DNA from: Arsenicitalea aurantiaca
GTDB lineage: Bacteria > Pseudomonadota > Alphaproteobacteria > Rhizobiales > Devosiaceae
Direction of reading: 5' to 3'
DNA: 62,094 bases
Assembly (NCBI RefSeq): GCF_003994485.1
Contig: NZ_RZNJ01000009.1
Location: forward strand, 1,284 to 63,377
Shown here in pieces: positions 61,827 to 62,094 of this stretch. Made by a program: the position numbers and the translations under genes. The notes under the pieces were generated by a model that saw only the letters and a program-made list of their open reading frames with translations, was not told the origin of the DNA and did not search any database. Each line of letters begins with the position of its first letter. The stretch's first letter is position 1.

Positions 61827-62094
61827 GTGAAATACGTCCTCAGGATCCTCGGGGTCGTCGCGATCCTCTTTTCGCTCTACGTGATCGTAGGCGAGCAACT
61901 CGTTGGCTCGAGCGGCGACGCCTATGTCAACGCCCCCCTCGCGACGATCCGGGCGCCGATCAACGGCACGCTGCAACTGAGCACGGCGCCGCTCGGCGGG
62001 CGGGTCCGCGCCGGGGATGCGATGGGCAGCGTTTCGGCGCGCGCGGTCGCCGATGCCACGCTTTCCGGGCTCGAAGAGGGGCGGCTGCTGGCCG
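61827..62094 (+). CDS. HlyD-like periplasmic adaptor protein (5' part)
   Basis: The gene runs off the right edge. The GTG start has AAGGAG six bases upstream. One N-terminal membrane helix (ILGVVAILFSLYVIVGEQL) is followed by a beta-strand segment typical of the biotinyl-lipoyl-like domain of HlyD/EmrA membrane-fusion proteins (SSGDAYVNAPLATIRAPING, then LGGRVRAGDAMGSV). Such adaptors link inner-membrane transporters or polysaccharide synthases to the outer membrane. The partner genes lie outside the window. Confidence 0.7.
   Translation, partial: MKYVLRILGVVAILFSLYVIVGEQLVGSSGDAYVNAPLATIRAPINGTLQLSTAPLGGRVRAGDAMGSVSARAVADATLSGLEEGRLLA

Noticed and set aside
61704-61976. 90-codon minus-strand frame at the right edge
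   Set aside because: The plus strand here encodes the HlyD-like start with a good ribosome binding site and membrane helix; the minus frame is its shadow.
48365-62094. CRISPR array or tandem repeat block in the accessory region
   Set aside because: No regularly spaced repeats were seen; only the single 20-base pair flanking the immunity-like gene.

Overview
The window is GC-rich, gene-dense DNA from an alphaproteobacterium. The run dnaX-ybaB-recR-rmuC-def-fmt-truA-dapE-dapD-argB followed by rpmH-rnpA-yidC-yihA is the near-origin order I associate with Rhizobiales (Hyphomicrobiales). Supporting signs are a DnaX without zinc cysteines, a bacterial-type 4.5S SRP RNA, a CpaE with a degenerate P-loop, and a membrane-anchored CycM-like cytochrome next to pheA. 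A Devosia/Pelagibacterium-like genome is my best guess, but this is inference.

Layout. (1) 1-5.6 kb: nucleoside salvage, with the end of a tandem-domain aldehyde dehydrogenase, deoA, deoB and upp, then a BaiN-like flavoprotein and a HAD phosphatase. (2) 6.3-16.1 kb: a Tad/Flp pilus locus with an orphan pilus N-domain protein, two Flp pilins, cpaA, cpaB, cpaC, cpaE, cpaF, tadB, tadC and a TadD lipoprotein. There is no cpaD, tadE, tadF or tadG in the window. (3) 16.3-20.7 kb: leucyl aminopeptidase, GhrA-type reductase, anchored cytochrome c and prephenate dehydratase. (4) 20.76-35.7 kb: SRP RNA and the conserved replication, repair, translation-start and lysine/arginine block. (5) 35.9-40.8 kb: an inserted envelope/redox module with an ECF sigma factor, its RskA-like anti-sigma factor, a secreted fasciclin protein, a Tat-exported MsrB, a mercuric-reductase-like flavoprotein and a VTT membrane protein. 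(6) 41.0-44.1 kb: rpmH-rnpA-yidC-yihA. (7) 44.1-48.1 kb: two tandem paralogous exported proteins of unknown function and an orphan sensor histidine kinase. (8) 48.3 kb to the end: a tRNA-Arg(ACG) with a tyrosine integrase beside it, then accessory DNA.

The accessory part holds an excisionase-like gene, a Cro/CI-type regulator with a small overlapping gene that repeats its C-terminal domain, a nuclease whose natural start codon reads ATA, and a type I restriction-modification operon (hsdR-hsdS-hsdM) whose hsdR has lost its 5' end. After that come small exported, zinc-ribbon and membrane proteins, a PAS-GGDEF protein, a diheme cytochrome c and the start of an HlyD-like adaptor. I could not find a second copy of the tRNA 3' end, so the far border of the element is not defined here.

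Two places are the best candidates for new biology: the sigma/anti-sigma/fasciclin/MsrB/flavoprotein/VTT cluster, which parallels the mycobacterial SigK-RskA-MPT70/83 arrangement, and the tandem unknown exported proteins sharing a Cys-x-x-Gly-Pro-Cys-Phe-like motif. The truncated HsdR, which should leave a methylation-only system, is the clearest structural anomaly.
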